From contig JAEUIT010000013.1 in assembly GCA_016795035.1 (NCBI GenBank), positions 26,231 to 90,230 of the forward strand: a DNA stretch of 64,000 nucleotides. The letters run 5' to 3'. Made by a program: the position numbers and the translations under genes. Below the pieces are notes generated by a model that had not been told where the DNA came from, searched no databases, and worked only from the letters and a program-made list of their open reading frames with translations. Shown piece by piece: positions 35,301 through 43,004 of the stretch. This stretch comes from Phycisphaerae bacterium (GTDB taxonomy: Bacteria; Planctomycetota; Phycisphaerae; Phycisphaerales; SM1A02). The number at the start of each line of letters is the position of its first letter. Position 1 is the first letter of the stretch.

Positions 35301-35689
35301 TCGTCCCCGGCACGCCCGGCGTCGGCCTGTCGATGCTCTTCGCGAAGGACCTCGAGACCGGTACGGTGTCGCGGCTCTCGACCGGCCCGCTGGGCGACTT
35401 CAACGCGACGCTCGCCCCGACCGTCGGCCGGAACGCGGGCGGCACGCGCGGCGTTTTCGTGACCGCAGCCACGAACGTCATCCCCGGAGATCCCTCGGGC
35501 TTCCGCGACGTCTTCGTCGTCGATCTGCCCGTCCCGGTCCCGGGCGACCTCGATGGGGACGGAGTCTCCGGCCCGAACGATCTGGCGCTCCTCCTCGGCG
35601 CGTGGGGGACCTCGGCGTACGACCTCGACGGCGACGGCGTCGTCGGCCCGATGGACCTCTCGATACTCCTCGGGGCCTGGCCCGAGTGA
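32342..35689 (+). CDS. Very large secreted surface protein: beta-repeats, Ig-like domain, PD40 repeats, dockerin
   Basis: The 1115-residue protein begins at ATG 32342 with a signal peptide ending GAHAG. Residues about 35-560 are Gly/Ser/Thr-rich beta repeats resembling autotransporter or PEP-CTERM-type beta-helices (LTVRDGSSATYGSLAVRG, LLVVNGGTYDLGGSTLQLG). Residues about 573-653 look like a bacterial Ig-like domain. Residues about 686-1060 contain WD40-like PD40/TolB strands (SDDGRYVLFESLASNLVPGDTNGTQDVFLRD, DGRFLTFLSTG). The C-terminus has two dockerin-like repeats, GDLDGDGVSGPNDLALLLGAWG and a second copy ending LLGAWPE. No membrane anchor is seen. Exact CTGCAACGNNGAG words lie at 32992 and 33077. 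It is probably a structural or adhesive surface protein. Confidence 0.75.
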   Translation: MHSTSPSSPFPHLCRRLPRGRPAWAVVATVGLASGAHAGLTDWTAVRGGDFWSSRAWSNGVPAPGDSASFGAVASGVPFVVTSSLPIELGQLSILNQSPIFTLTGPDRSLTAGQVLVQSAATPIALTLDDADLVAGQITLAQTPASPTTTSLTVRDGSSATYGSLAVRGTTGSSVASSLKVDGGALESSGAASTAVIADGGAGELLVVNGGTYDLGGSTLQLGQNGGAASMVVGAGSTLSLGGGNLRVAGSIPTPGTAGSATLTVAGTIEGPGKVIVSQGANTTSKLVLENGAVVHAAVEQGFTLSQTLASGVVALDSVSFVGSGQTAFTASGAGSEIAIGAANFATGSPSMTATNGASLVIDTLTGASASLQLRATGGSDIAVLESFVPGTTTSLSECVASGAGSTLTLPGVVTKAGSPLKIGAEIGGSVVVDALFSPLNGRASVTSVFGSSVTIQGPLSVEGVGSNSNAPVIDLDTTSSLSTGPLSVGSAARFRITMLSGTVQCSATSVLFKGTLEMVPSSWQPSVGTDVQLIASPSVEFAPKSLILPTFFGHQPLLYVDATGLRARVIDAIQSFDLPSSLSVAVGQTITVPTIVTAGGLTTDASDQVTWTFEPPIVQRTGPRTFIGVAPGDGIATVKYGTSSATVAVSVTQPVAPSILLASGTPTAWGNADSGASPTIPFETVDGVRPRCISADGTLVAFSTSATNVAPGVVAANTWNVVLRSLNQPLAQLVSTTATLGLGTAEYGAVVTPDGRFVAYSGNGAAPNFNRIFVLDRDSNQYLSPDVSTDGGPPNGSSFEPRISDDGRYVLFESLASNLVPGDTNGTQDVFLRDLVLGVTTRVSVSIGGAQLNVASKVGDLSPDGAYAAFLRSSGGWTLAYRYDRANGTVELATPGLSDSTPQIHVLAAQLSQDGRFLTFLSTGLTQLTEDPNPPQAQVYRRDLDTGVTVGMSTTADGTYADSPVFAFAADADATRVVFTTTSTNLVPGTPGVGLSMLFAKDLETGTVSRLSTGPLGDFNATLAPTVGRNAGGTRGVFVTAATNVIPGDPSGFRDVFVVDLPVPVPGDLDGDGVSGPNDLALLLGAWGTSAYDLDGDGVVGPMDLSILLGAWPE

Positions 35690-35833
35690 TCTCGACCGGG
35701 GTGGCCACGCCGACGCGACATGGGCCAGCGTGAAGCGGCCGCAGGGCGCGGATTGCACGTTCCAATTGGGTGGATGTCGGCAAGGACCGTCTCTCGTACG
35801 ATCCCCGCCCGTTCGCCTCATTAAGGAATGTTC

Positions 35834-37297
35834 ATGACTCGACCGCTCACCGTCCTCACCCTCGCTTCCAGCCTTCTCGTCGCGTGCGCCAACCACACCT
35901 CCACGTCGTCCGAGCCCCATGTGCCGGCGACCAGCGCCGCCGAGCGGCCGAGCAGCGACGAGCTTCGCCAACTCGCTGAGGACGCGTTCATCTACGGGCT
36001 GCCGATCGTCACGAACTACGGCGTCATGTACGAGTTCTGCGTCGACAAGAACTCCGGCCAGTACAAGGGCCCCTTCAACACGATCTCGAACGAGCACCGC
36101 GTCTTCACCTATGAGGACACGGCGATCGTCACCCCCAACAGCGACACCCCCTACTCGATGCTCTGGCTCGACCTTCGCGCCGAGCCGATGGTGGTCTCCG
36201 TCCCCGACGTCGATCCCGCCCGCTACTACTCGGTGCAGCTCGTCGACGGCAACACCTACAACTACGGCTACATCGGCAGCCGCGCCACCGGCAGCAAGGC
36301 CGGGAAGTACCTCATCGCCGGTCCGGACTGGAAGGGCGAAACGCCGGCGGGCATCAGCAAGGTGTTCCGCTCGGGAACGCAGTTCTCGCTTCTGATCTTC
36401 CGCACGCAGCTCTTCGACGCCGCGGACATGCCGAACGTCGAGAAGGTGCAGGCAGGCTACGACGCCCAGCCCCTCTCGACCTTCCTGAAGCAGCCCGCGC
36501 CGCCCGCGGCGCCGGCGATCACCTTCCCCACGATCACGAAGGAGCTCGCGAAGGAGAAGTTCTTCGAGTACCTCGACTTCTCGCTCCAATTCGCGCCGGC
36601 GACCCCGGACGAGATGCCGATTCGCGCGAAGCTCGCGTCGCTCGGCATCGGCACGAAGGAGGCGGGCAAGGGCCACGCCGCCATGACGTTCACGCCCGAC
36701 GAGCGCAGGGCGATCATCGCGGGCATGCAGTCGGGCGAGCAGAAGGTGAAGGCCCGCGCCGCGCGCATCGGCAAGCGCATCAACGGATGGCAGGTCGGCT
36801 CCGCGTTCGGCGACCGCGAGTTCTACAACGGTGACTGGCTGCTTCGCGCCGCCGCCGCCGAAGCCGGCATCTACGGCAACACCGCGATCGAGGCCGTCTA
36901 TCCGATGACGCGCTGGACCGCGAACGGCGAACTGCTCGACGGCAGCAAGGCGAAGTACGCGCTCACCTTCCCGGCCGGCCAGTTGCCGCCGGTGAACGCG
37001 TTCTGGTCGGTCACGATGTACGACGGCAAGACGCAGCTCCTGATCAAGAACCCGATCAACCGGTACTTGGTCAACTCGCCGATGCTGTCGTCGCTCAAGA
37101 AGAACGCCGACGGCTCGCTCACGCTCTACATCCAGCACGAGTCGCCCGGCGCCGACAAGGAGTCGAACTGGCTGCCGGCCCCGAACGGCCCGATCTATCT
37201 CGTGATGCGCCTCTACTGGCCGAAGGAGAAGGCGCCGTCGATCCTTCCGCCGGGCGAAGGCACGTGGGCGCCGCCGGCGCTGACGGTCGTGAAGTGA
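35834..37297 (+). CDS. DUF1254/DUF1214 lipoprotein
   Basis: The 487-residue protein has a lipoprotein-type signal, LASSLLVAC, near residues 9-18. The N-terminal domain (AEDAFIYGLPIVTNYGVMYEF, then TPNSDTPYSMLWLDLRAEPMVVSVPDV) matches DUF1254. The C-terminal domain (AVYPMTRWTANGELLDGSKAKYALTFPAGQLPPVNAFWSVTMYD) matches DUF1214. The two-domain form is widespread in bacteria and has no established biochemical role. ATG 35834 was chosen over 35828 because AAGGA then has a six-base spacing. The gene ends just before a 13-base repeat word and a strong intrinsic terminator, so it is probably monocistronic. Confidence 0.85.
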   Translation: MTRPLTVLTLASSLLVACANHTSTSSEPHVPATSAAERPSSDELRQLAEDAFIYGLPIVTNYGVMYEFCVDKNSGQYKGPFNTISNEHRVFTYEDTAIVTPNSDTPYSMLWLDLRAEPMVVSVPDVDPARYYSVQLVDGNTYNYGYIGSRATGSKAGKYLIAGPDWKGETPAGISKVFRSGTQFSLLIFRTQLFDAADMPNVEKVQAGYDAQPLSTFLKQPAPPAAPAITFPTITKELAKEKFFEYLDFSLQFAPATPDEMPIRAKLASLGIGTKEAGKGHAAMTFTPDERRAIIAGMQSGEQKVKARAARIGKRINGWQVGSAFGDREFYNGDWLLRAAAAEAGIYGNTAIEAVYPMTRWTANGELLDGSKAKYALTFPAGQLPPVNAFWSVTMYDGKTQLLIKNPINRYLVNSPMLSSLKKNADGSLTLYIQHESPGADKESNWLPAPNGPIYLVMRLYWPKEKAPSILPPGEGTWAPPALTVVK

Positions 37298-37330
37298 TCG
37301 CCCGAGACACCTGCAACGACGAGTGAAGAC

Positions 37331-37367
37331 ACGTGGCCGTCCGCATCGCGGGCGGCCACGTCTTTTT
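37331..37367 (+). terminator. Intrinsic terminator after the DUF1254 gene
   Basis: A 14-base stem, ACGTGGCCGTCCGC paired with GCGGGCGGCCACGT (one G-U pair) around the loop ATC, is followed by CTTTTT. An exact CTGCAACGACGAG word lies immediately upstream at 37311-37323. Confidence 0.85.
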
Positions 37368-37391
37368 CGTCGCGTCCTTCGCCGGAGGCGC

Positions 37392-38702
37392 TCAGCCCGC
37401 CGCGGCGACGCCGCCCGAGCGGGCGCTCTCCGTTGCAGCCACAGGCGCGGCCGTCGCGATCGGCGACACGCCCTCGGCGCCGGAGACGGCGCCGTCGACG
37501 ACATACAGCCGCGGAATGCGCGGGTGGATGCGGCACAGCATCTCGTGCGGGATCATGCCCGAACGCTGCGCGAGGCGCGGAAGGTGATTCGGCGCGGAGG
37601 CGTCTGGCGTCACGAGTTCGACGGTGAGGCCCACGCCGCCGTTCGGCTGGTTCAGGAGTTCGCAGTCGGTGAGATCGACCGTGATCTGGTCCATGTTCAC
37701 CGTGCCGACGACGCTCGCGTACTCGCGCTCGATGCCGCGCGGCGTCTCGCGAAGGATCGCCAGTCGCTGCGGCGCGTCTTCGGTGCCCGGAGTCGGGCCG
37801 CGCATCACCGGAAAACCGTCCGCATAGCCGACCGGGATGAGGCCGATCGTCGACGGGCGCTTCGCGATCCAACGCGAGCCGTATCCGACCGGCGTGCCGG
37901 TCTCGATGCGCTTGACCTGCACGATTCGGCTCCGCCAACGAAGGCACGGCCGAAGGAAGTCGGTGCCGAGCTCGAGTTCCGCGCCTTCGAGCTCTTCAAG
38001 TCCGTAGCCCGCCCACGCAAGGCCGAAGCGCACCATGGACCGGTGGTAGCGGGCCGAGCGGAAGAGCGCGTAGGTGCTCGCCACGTGGATCATGCAGTCG
38101 GCGGGAATGAGGGCCGACGTCGCGCGAAGGAGGTCGTCGAAGCGGGCGATCTGGGCGTCGGTCGCGTCGCGGTCGACGCGCGAGTTCGCGAAGTGCGTGA
38201 AGATGCCCTTGAGCTGGCAGTGGCGACCGGTCGCCACGCGCTCGATGAGCGCCGCGGCGTCGCGGGGAAGCGCCCCGCCGCGCGACATGCCGGTGTCGAC
38301 TTCGACATGCACCGGAATCCGCGTGGCGAAGCCCTCGGCGATCGCCTCGATCGCCTCAAGCTGGTGGAGATCGTGGACCGTGAGGTGCAGCCGGCCCGAG
38401 AGGAGCATGCGGGCGGTCTCGTCGCCGCGGCGCATCTCCGCAATCGGCATGAGGACGAGAACCGGCACCGGAAGGTCCGCCAATCCCAATTCCGCCGCCT
38501 GCGGCAGCGAGTAGACGGCGACCATCTCGGCACCGGCGGTCGCGAGGCGGCGGGCCACGCGCGCGGCACCGAGCCCGTAGGCGTCGGCCTTCACGATCGG
38601 GCAGAGCCGACAGTCCGGTCCGACGAGACGTCGGATCGCCGCGACATTCTGGTCGATGGCGGAGAGGTTGACTTCAAGAACGCTCGGCTCGTGCATACGC
38701 AT
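37392..38702 (-). CDS. alr: Alanine racemase
   Basis: The 436-residue PLP enzyme interconverts L- and D-alanine for peptidoglycan. The PLP-lysine motif reads PIVKADAYGLGA near residue 37. VEVDTGMSRGG lies near 140, VRFGLAWAGYGL near 220, and the catalytic tyrosine region VGYGSRWIAKRPSTIGLIPVGYADGFP near 275-300. GTVNMDQITVDLTD lies near 330. A non-conserved Ala/Ser tail of about 30 residues extends past the usual end (about 370 residues). The start at 38702 (MRMHEPS) could equally be the Met two codons later; no clear ribosome-binding sequence separates them. Together with murA at 57570-58907 it supports a peptidoglycan wall. Confidence 0.95.
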   Translation of the reverse strand: MRMHEPSVLEVNLSAIDQNVAAIRRLVGPDCRLCPIVKADAYGLGAARVARRLATAGAEMVAVYSLPQAAELGLADLPVPVLVLMPIAEMRRGDETARMLLSGRLHLTVHDLHQLEAIEAIAEGFATRIPVHVEVDTGMSRGGALPRDAAALIERVATGRHCQLKGIFTHFANSRVDRDATDAQIARFDDLLRATSALIPADCMIHVASTYALFRSARYHRSMVRFGLAWAGYGLEELEGAELELGTDFLRPCLRWRSRIVQVKRIETGTPVGYGSRWIAKRPSTIGLIPVGYADGFPVMRGPTPGTEDAPQRLAILRETPRGIEREYASVVGTVNMDQITVDLTDCELLNQPNGGVGLTVELVTPDASAPNHLPRLAQRSGMIPHEMLCRIHPRIPRLYVVDGAVSGAEGVSPIATAAPVAATESARSGGVAAAG

Positions 38703-38888
38703 GCGGGCCGGCGCATTATGGCGACGACCGCTCCATTTGTATCGGCGGCGAGCCACCCGTAGGATGACGATTCGGAGGGCCGGAAACCGACGACGTTTCA
38801 CCGGCGGATTGAAGGCCGACCTGACTGGTCTCGCGGCCGACTCCCCGTGCGCCTTACGCCGCTCCCATGGCGGCCCTTCACCCTCCAC

Positions 38889-40247
38889 ATGCTCGAAGTT
38901 TTCGACGTCTCAAAGACCTTCCGCGATCTCGGACTCAGGCCTGAACTGCTTGAGGGCATCGAAGCGCGAGGCTTCGTCCATCCCACGCACATCCAGGCGT
39001 CGCTCATCCCGGTCGCACTTTCCGGACGCGACGTCCTCGGACAGGCGAAGACCGGCAGCGGCAAGACGGCTGCGTTCGGCCTTCCCCTGCTTCACATGCT
39101 TCGGCCCGACGAGGCGTTCTCCGCGCTCGTCCTCGTGCCGACGCGCGAGCTCGCAGTGCAGGTCGCCGAAGAGTTGCGAGAACTCGGCTCCTTCGCGAAG
39201 GTCGGCGTCGTCGCGGTTTACGGCGGCCAGCCGATCCGGAAGCAGCTCACGAAGCTCGACCCGAAGGCGGGCGAGCGCCCGGCGATCATCGTCGGCACGC
39301 CCGGCCGCGTGATGGACCTGAACGAGCGCGGCATTCTCCCCTACGACCGCATTCGGTTCGCGATCCTCGACGAGGTCGACCGGATGCTCGACATCGGATT
39401 CCGCGACGACATCCGCAAGATCCTCACCGCGCTCAAGCGCGGTCCGCAGACGATCTTCGTCTCGGCCACGATCTCGCCGGAGATCGAGCGCCTCGCGCGC
39501 TCGTACATGAAGTCGCCGGAGAAGATCGTGAGCGTGGCGAAGAGCCTCACGGTCGAACAGGTCAACCAGAGCTACCTGCCCGTCGAGCCGTGGGACAAGC
39601 GGCGCCTGCTCGTCCATCTCCTGAAGCACGAGGAGCCGGCGCTCACGGTCGTCTTCTGCCGCATGAAGCGCACCGTGGACGACGTCGCGAAGTACCTGAA
39701 GGAGAAGGGAATCGACGCGTTCGCGATGCACGGCGACCTCGTGCAGGCGAAGCGCGACAAGGTCATGGACCGCCTGCGCGCAGGTGAACTGCGCGTGCTC
39801 GTCGCGAGCGATCTCGCGAGCCGCGGCCTCGACGTCGAGGACATCTCGCACGTCATCAACTACGACCTTCCCGAAGATCCCGAGGTCTACATCCACCGCG
39901 TCGGCCGCACCGCCCGCGCCGGCCGCGACGGCGTGGCGTGGGCGTTCGTCTGCCCCGATCAGGGCCAGCTCCTCTCGAACATCGAGCAGCTCGCGAACAT
40001 CGAGATTCCCCGCAAGGAATACCCGGACTTCCAGCCCGGGCCGATCCCGACCGAAGTGCTGCAACGACGAGAGGCGAACGAGCGGAAGCGCACCGAGCTC
40101 GCGTCGCAGCGCAATCGCTTCACGCCGCCGCCGCCCGAAGAGGCCGCGAAGGGCGCGGACCCGTCGGCCTATCCCGACGGGCTCGTGCCGATCGCGCTGC
40201 CCAACAAGCGCATGGGCGGCCGCATCCGAACGACGCGCGGACGCTGA
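38889..40247 (+). CDS. DExD-box RNA helicase
   Basis: The 452-residue helicase shows the expected motifs in order: Q-motif GFVHPTHIQASLIP, motif I AKTGSGKT near residue 55, PTRELAVQV, GTPGRVMD, motif II DEVD near residue 161 (Val replaces the usual Ala), SAT, and motif VI HRVGRTARAGR near 340. A charged Pro-rich C-terminus of about 70 residues follows the core. Such enzymes unwind structured RNA in ribosome assembly or mRNA decay. ATG 38889 was chosen because the Q-motif region starts soon after; an upstream start at 38847 would add 14 unrelated residues. The psuG gene begins four bases after the stop, which suggests co-transcription. Confidence 0.92.
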   Translation: MLEVFDVSKTFRDLGLRPELLEGIEARGFVHPTHIQASLIPVALSGRDVLGQAKTGSGKTAAFGLPLLHMLRPDEAFSALVLVPTRELAVQVAEELRELGSFAKVGVVAVYGGQPIRKQLTKLDPKAGERPAIIVGTPGRVMDLNERGILPYDRIRFAILDEVDRMLDIGFRDDIRKILTALKRGPQTIFVSATISPEIERLARSYMKSPEKIVSVAKSLTVEQVNQSYLPVEPWDKRRLLVHLLKHEEPALTVVFCRMKRTVDDVAKYLKEKGIDAFAMHGDLVQAKRDKVMDRLRAGELRVLVASDLASRGLDVEDISHVINYDLPEDPEVYIHRVGRTARAGRDGVAWAFVCPDQGQLLSNIEQLANIEIPRKEYPDFQPGPIPTEVLQRREANERKRTELASQRNRFTPPPPEEAAKGADPSAYPDGLVPIALPNKRMGGRIRTTRGR

Positions 40248-40250
40248 CCG

Positions 40251-41279
40251 ATGGTCCGCGTGCGCATCGGCAACGCGGTGATGGCGGCGCTCCGTGACGG
40301 CGTTCCCGTCGTCGCGCTCGAGACCGCGGTCCTCACGCACGGGCTTCCGCGCTCTCCGTTGCAGGCGCCACCGTGCTGTGCCGAATTCCTCGACGGCGCG
40401 CGGCCGTGGGACGCGCGCGGCCCCGCGAACCTCGAGCTCGCGCGTGCGATGGCGCAGGTCGTCGCGCTCGGCGGCGCCGTGCCCGCGACCGTGGGCATGC
40501 GGAAGGGCGAACTCGTGATCGGGCTCGACGACGACGAGCTCGCCGCCCTGGGCAACGCAGAGACGCCGGTGAAGCTCTCGACCCGCGACCTCGCCGCGGC
40601 CGCGATCGCGGGCGAGGACGGCGGCACGACCGTCGCGGGCACGCTCGCGGCGATGGCGATGGCCAACCGCCAGGCGCCGACGCCGCTGCGCGTCTTCGCG
40701 ACCGGCGGCATCGGCGGCGTCCATCGCGGCTGGACCGAACGGCCCGACGTTTCCGCCGACCTGCTCGCGCTCGCTCGCACCCCGGCGTGCGTCGTGAGCG
40801 CGGGGGCCAAGTCGATCCTCGACCTTCCGGCCACGGTCGAAGCCCTCGACTCGCTCGGCGTGCCGGTCCTCGGACTAACCACGCGCTGGTTCCCCCGCTT
40901 TCTCTCGGGAGGCGCGGCGCCGCTCGCGGTGCAACGCGAAGTCGCGTCGATCGACCAGGCGGCTCGCATCGCGCTCGCCCACTGGTCGTCGCTGCCCGGC
41001 GCCGGCGGCGTCCTTCTTGCGAATCCGCCGCCGGAACGCTGGGCGCTCGGCGTCGACGAGCTCGAATCGACGATCGCTCGATTGGTCCGCGAGGCGCACG
41101 CCGCACGCGTGTCAGCGGCCGACGTGACGCCGCATCTCCTCGCGTCGCTCGCGCACGCGACGGGCGGTCGCTCGGTCGACGCGAACGTCGCGGCGCTCCT
41201 CAACAACGCACGCGTCGCCGCCCGACTCGCCGCATGCATGGCGAATGCCGGGACCGCGCCAGTCGGCCGCGAAAGTTGA
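40251..41279 (+). CDS. psuG: Pseudouridine-5'-phosphate glycosidase
   Basis: The 342-residue enzyme matches PsuG along its length: VVALETAVLTHGLPR near the N-terminus, GAVPATVGMRKGELVIGL near residue 80, STRDLAAAAIAGEDGGTTVAGTLAAM near 110, and FATGGIGGVHRGWTE plus VVSAGAKSILDLPATVEALDSLGVPVLGL in the second half. It reversibly cleaves pseudouridine 5'-phosphate into uracil and ribose 5-phosphate during RNA turnover. The usual partner kinase PsuK is not next to it. It lies between an RNA helicase and rho, an RNA-centred group. Exact CTGCAACGNNGAG words lie just before it (40059) and inside it (40352). Confidence 0.92.
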   Translation: MVRVRIGNAVMAALRDGVPVVALETAVLTHGLPRSPLQAPPCCAEFLDGARPWDARGPANLELARAMAQVVALGGAVPATVGMRKGELVIGLDDDELAALGNAETPVKLSTRDLAAAAIAGEDGGTTVAGTLAAMAMANRQAPTPLRVFATGGIGGVHRGWTERPDVSADLLALARTPACVVSAGAKSILDLPATVEALDSLGVPVLGLTTRWFPRFLSGGAAPLAVQREVASIDQAARIALAHWSSLPGAGGVLLANPPPERWALGVDELESTIARLVREAHAARVSAADVTPHLLASLAHATGGRSVDANVAALLNNARVAARLAACMANAGTAPVGRES

Positions 41280-41539
41280 CACTCGTGGGGCCAACTGGTC
41301 TACTTTCCCCGTCTCGAAGGGCGTTTCCGCCTTCCTGCTGCAACGCGACTCCTGAGGATCACCTCGACGCACTCGCGTGCGTCCCGCGCGTTCCTCCCCT
41401 TCCGGCTCTTGCCGCCCCCCAGTCGCCGCAGCGTCGCGAGTGAAAACCTCCGCGCGTCTCGACGCGCACGCACGGGCTCCGCCGCTTGCCACGCCGCAAC
41501 GGTGCTTCTGGTTCGTTCGCGCGTATCGCCTCTCCTGTC

Positions 41540-42853
41540 ATGTCGTCCGACCCGCAGCAACCCGCGCCTTCCGACGGCGAGCCCAACGCCGGCAATCGCG
41601 GCGCGCGCCAGCCGCACGATCGGCCGCCCGGTCGAGGCCGGCGTCGCGGGCGCCGCGGACGCGGAGGCCGACGTGACGACGCGAAACCGACGGCGCCCGG
41701 TGCGACGCCCATTCCCGTGACGGCCCCGACCGCACTCACGCCGGTGCGCGGAATCCTCGATCTCACGAGCGGCGCCGCCGCGAAAGCCACCACGAACGCC
41801 GACGCGCGGCTGCGGCAGTTCGGCGACGGACTCATCGAGTCGCCCGCCGATCCGTTCGTTCCGCGTGCGATCGTCGACCGACTCTCGCTGCGCCACGCCC
41901 AAGCGATCGAAGGCGAGGCCGCGACCGTCCAGGGGAAGCCCGTCCTCGAGCGCGTCATCACGATCGAGGGGCTCACGCCCGAGGCGTACGCGGCGCGCAA
42001 GGCGTTCGCCGACCTCACGCCGCTCGATCCCGCGCCGCGCCTCACGCTCGAATACAAGGGCTGCCCGCCGTCGTGTCGGCTCATCGACCTCTTCTGCCCG
42101 ATCGGCTTCGGCACGCGCGGCCTCATCGTGGCGCCGCCGAAGGCCGGAAAGACGATCCTCCTCCAGAACATCGCGTTCGGCATCAAGCACAACCATCCCG
42201 ACGTCGCACTCATCGCCCTCCTGATCGACGAGCGACCGGAGGAGGTCACCGACTTCAAGCGGAACGTGCCGGCGCAGGTGCTGGCCTCGAGCAATGACCA
42301 GGATCTCGATCGCCATCTCGCGCTCGGCATCCTCGCGATCGAGCGTGCGAAGCGCATGGTCGAGGCGGGCCGCAACGTGGTGGTGCTTCTCGACTCGCTG
42401 ACGCGGCTCGGCCGCGCCTTCAACAACAGCCGCAAGTACGGCTCCGGCGGCAAGACGATGTCGGGCGGCCTCGACTCGCGGGCGCTTGAAGTGCCGAAGC
42501 AGCTCTTCGGCGCGGCGCGCCGTGCGGAGGAAGGCGGCTCGCTGACGATCATCGCGACGTGCCTCGTCGACACCGGCTCGCGGGCCGATCAGGTGATCTT
42601 CGAGGAGTTCAAGGGCACCGGCAACATGGAGCTGATCCTCGATCGCCAGATCGCCGAGCGCCGGCTCTTCCCCGCGATCAACCTCGCCGCGAGCGGCACG
42701 CGCAAGGAGCATCTCCTCCTCTCCGAGCGTGAGCTAAAGACGATGACCGCGTTGCGGCGCCGACTCCTGAGCGTGCCGCCGCCGGTGCAGATCGAGCAAC
42801 TCCTCGCGGCGCTCGGCCGGTTCGAGACGAACGAGAAGTTAGTGGCGGGATGA
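41540..42853 (+). CDS. rho: Transcription termination factor Rho
   Basis: The 437-residue protein carries the Rho motor. IDLFCPIGFGTRGLIVAPPKAGKTILLQNIA near residue 200 holds the P-loop. LIDERPEEVTDFKRNV (Walker A-adjacent catalytic Glu), VVVLLDSLTRLGRAFN (Walker B/Q-loop), GGLDSRALEVPKQLFGAARRAEEGGSLTIIATCLVDTGSR and EFKGTGNMELILDR (R-loop and arginine finger region) follow. The N-terminus has an Arg/Gly-rich disordered stretch (residues 20-50). The following region, where the cold-shock-like RNA-binding domain should be, lacks the usual GFGFLR motif. ATG 41540 was chosen as the first Met before the low-complexity region. It is probably essential or near-essential. Confidence 0.93.
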   Translation: MSSDPQQPAPSDGEPNAGNRGARQPHDRPPGRGRRRGRRGRGGRRDDAKPTAPGATPIPVTAPTALTPVRGILDLTSGAAAKATTNADARLRQFGDGLIESPADPFVPRAIVDRLSLRHAQAIEGEAATVQGKPVLERVITIEGLTPEAYAARKAFADLTPLDPAPRLTLEYKGCPPSCRLIDLFCPIGFGTRGLIVAPPKAGKTILLQNIAFGIKHNHPDVALIALLIDERPEEVTDFKRNVPAQVLASSNDQDLDRHLALGILAIERAKRMVEAGRNVVVLLDSLTRLGRAFNNSRKYGSGGKTMSGGLDSRALEVPKQLFGAARRAEEGGSLTIIATCLVDTGSRADQVIFEEFKGTGNMELILDRQIAERRLFPAINLAASGTRKEHLLLSERELKTMTALRRRLLSVPPPVQIEQLLAALGRFETNEKLVAG

Positions 42854-42872
42854 GCGCGGGAGCCAGGATCGA

Positions 42873-42900
42873 GGAGTCAGGAGTCGGGAGTCAGGAGTCA
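42873..42900 (+). repeat. Tandem heptamer repeat GGAGTCA, left copy
   Basis: Four tandem units of GGAGTCA (the second is GGAGTCG) start 20 bases after the rho stop. The same heptamer occurs in reverse orientation at 45633-45667, so the two arrays bracket the accessory island as inverted repeats. Confidence 0.85.
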
Positions 42901-42935
42901 GTGGGCGGAAGCATGGACGGCGCCTCTCGCTCCTT

Positions 42936-42970
42936 CGTGTCCGTGCTCATCTGTGTTCATCTGTGGTTCC
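42936..42970. repeat. Dispersed-type intergenic repeat (TCATCTGTGTTCATCTGTGG)
   Basis: The stretch contains the phrase TCATCTGTGTTCATCTGTGG, with a related CGTGTCCGTG before it. In the reverse strand it would read as NTDEH-type peptide, familiar from spurious predicted proteins in several bacterial genomes. It is best treated as a non-coding repeat. Confidence 0.5.
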
Positions 42971-43004
42971 TTCCTCTTCCGCGTTGCAGGCAGAAGGGGA
43001 ACCA

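Noticed and set aside
33977..37504. Open frame of over 1100 codons on the minus strand
   Set aside because: It is a shadow of the surface-protein and DUF1254/DUF1214 genes; no family motif and skewed composition.
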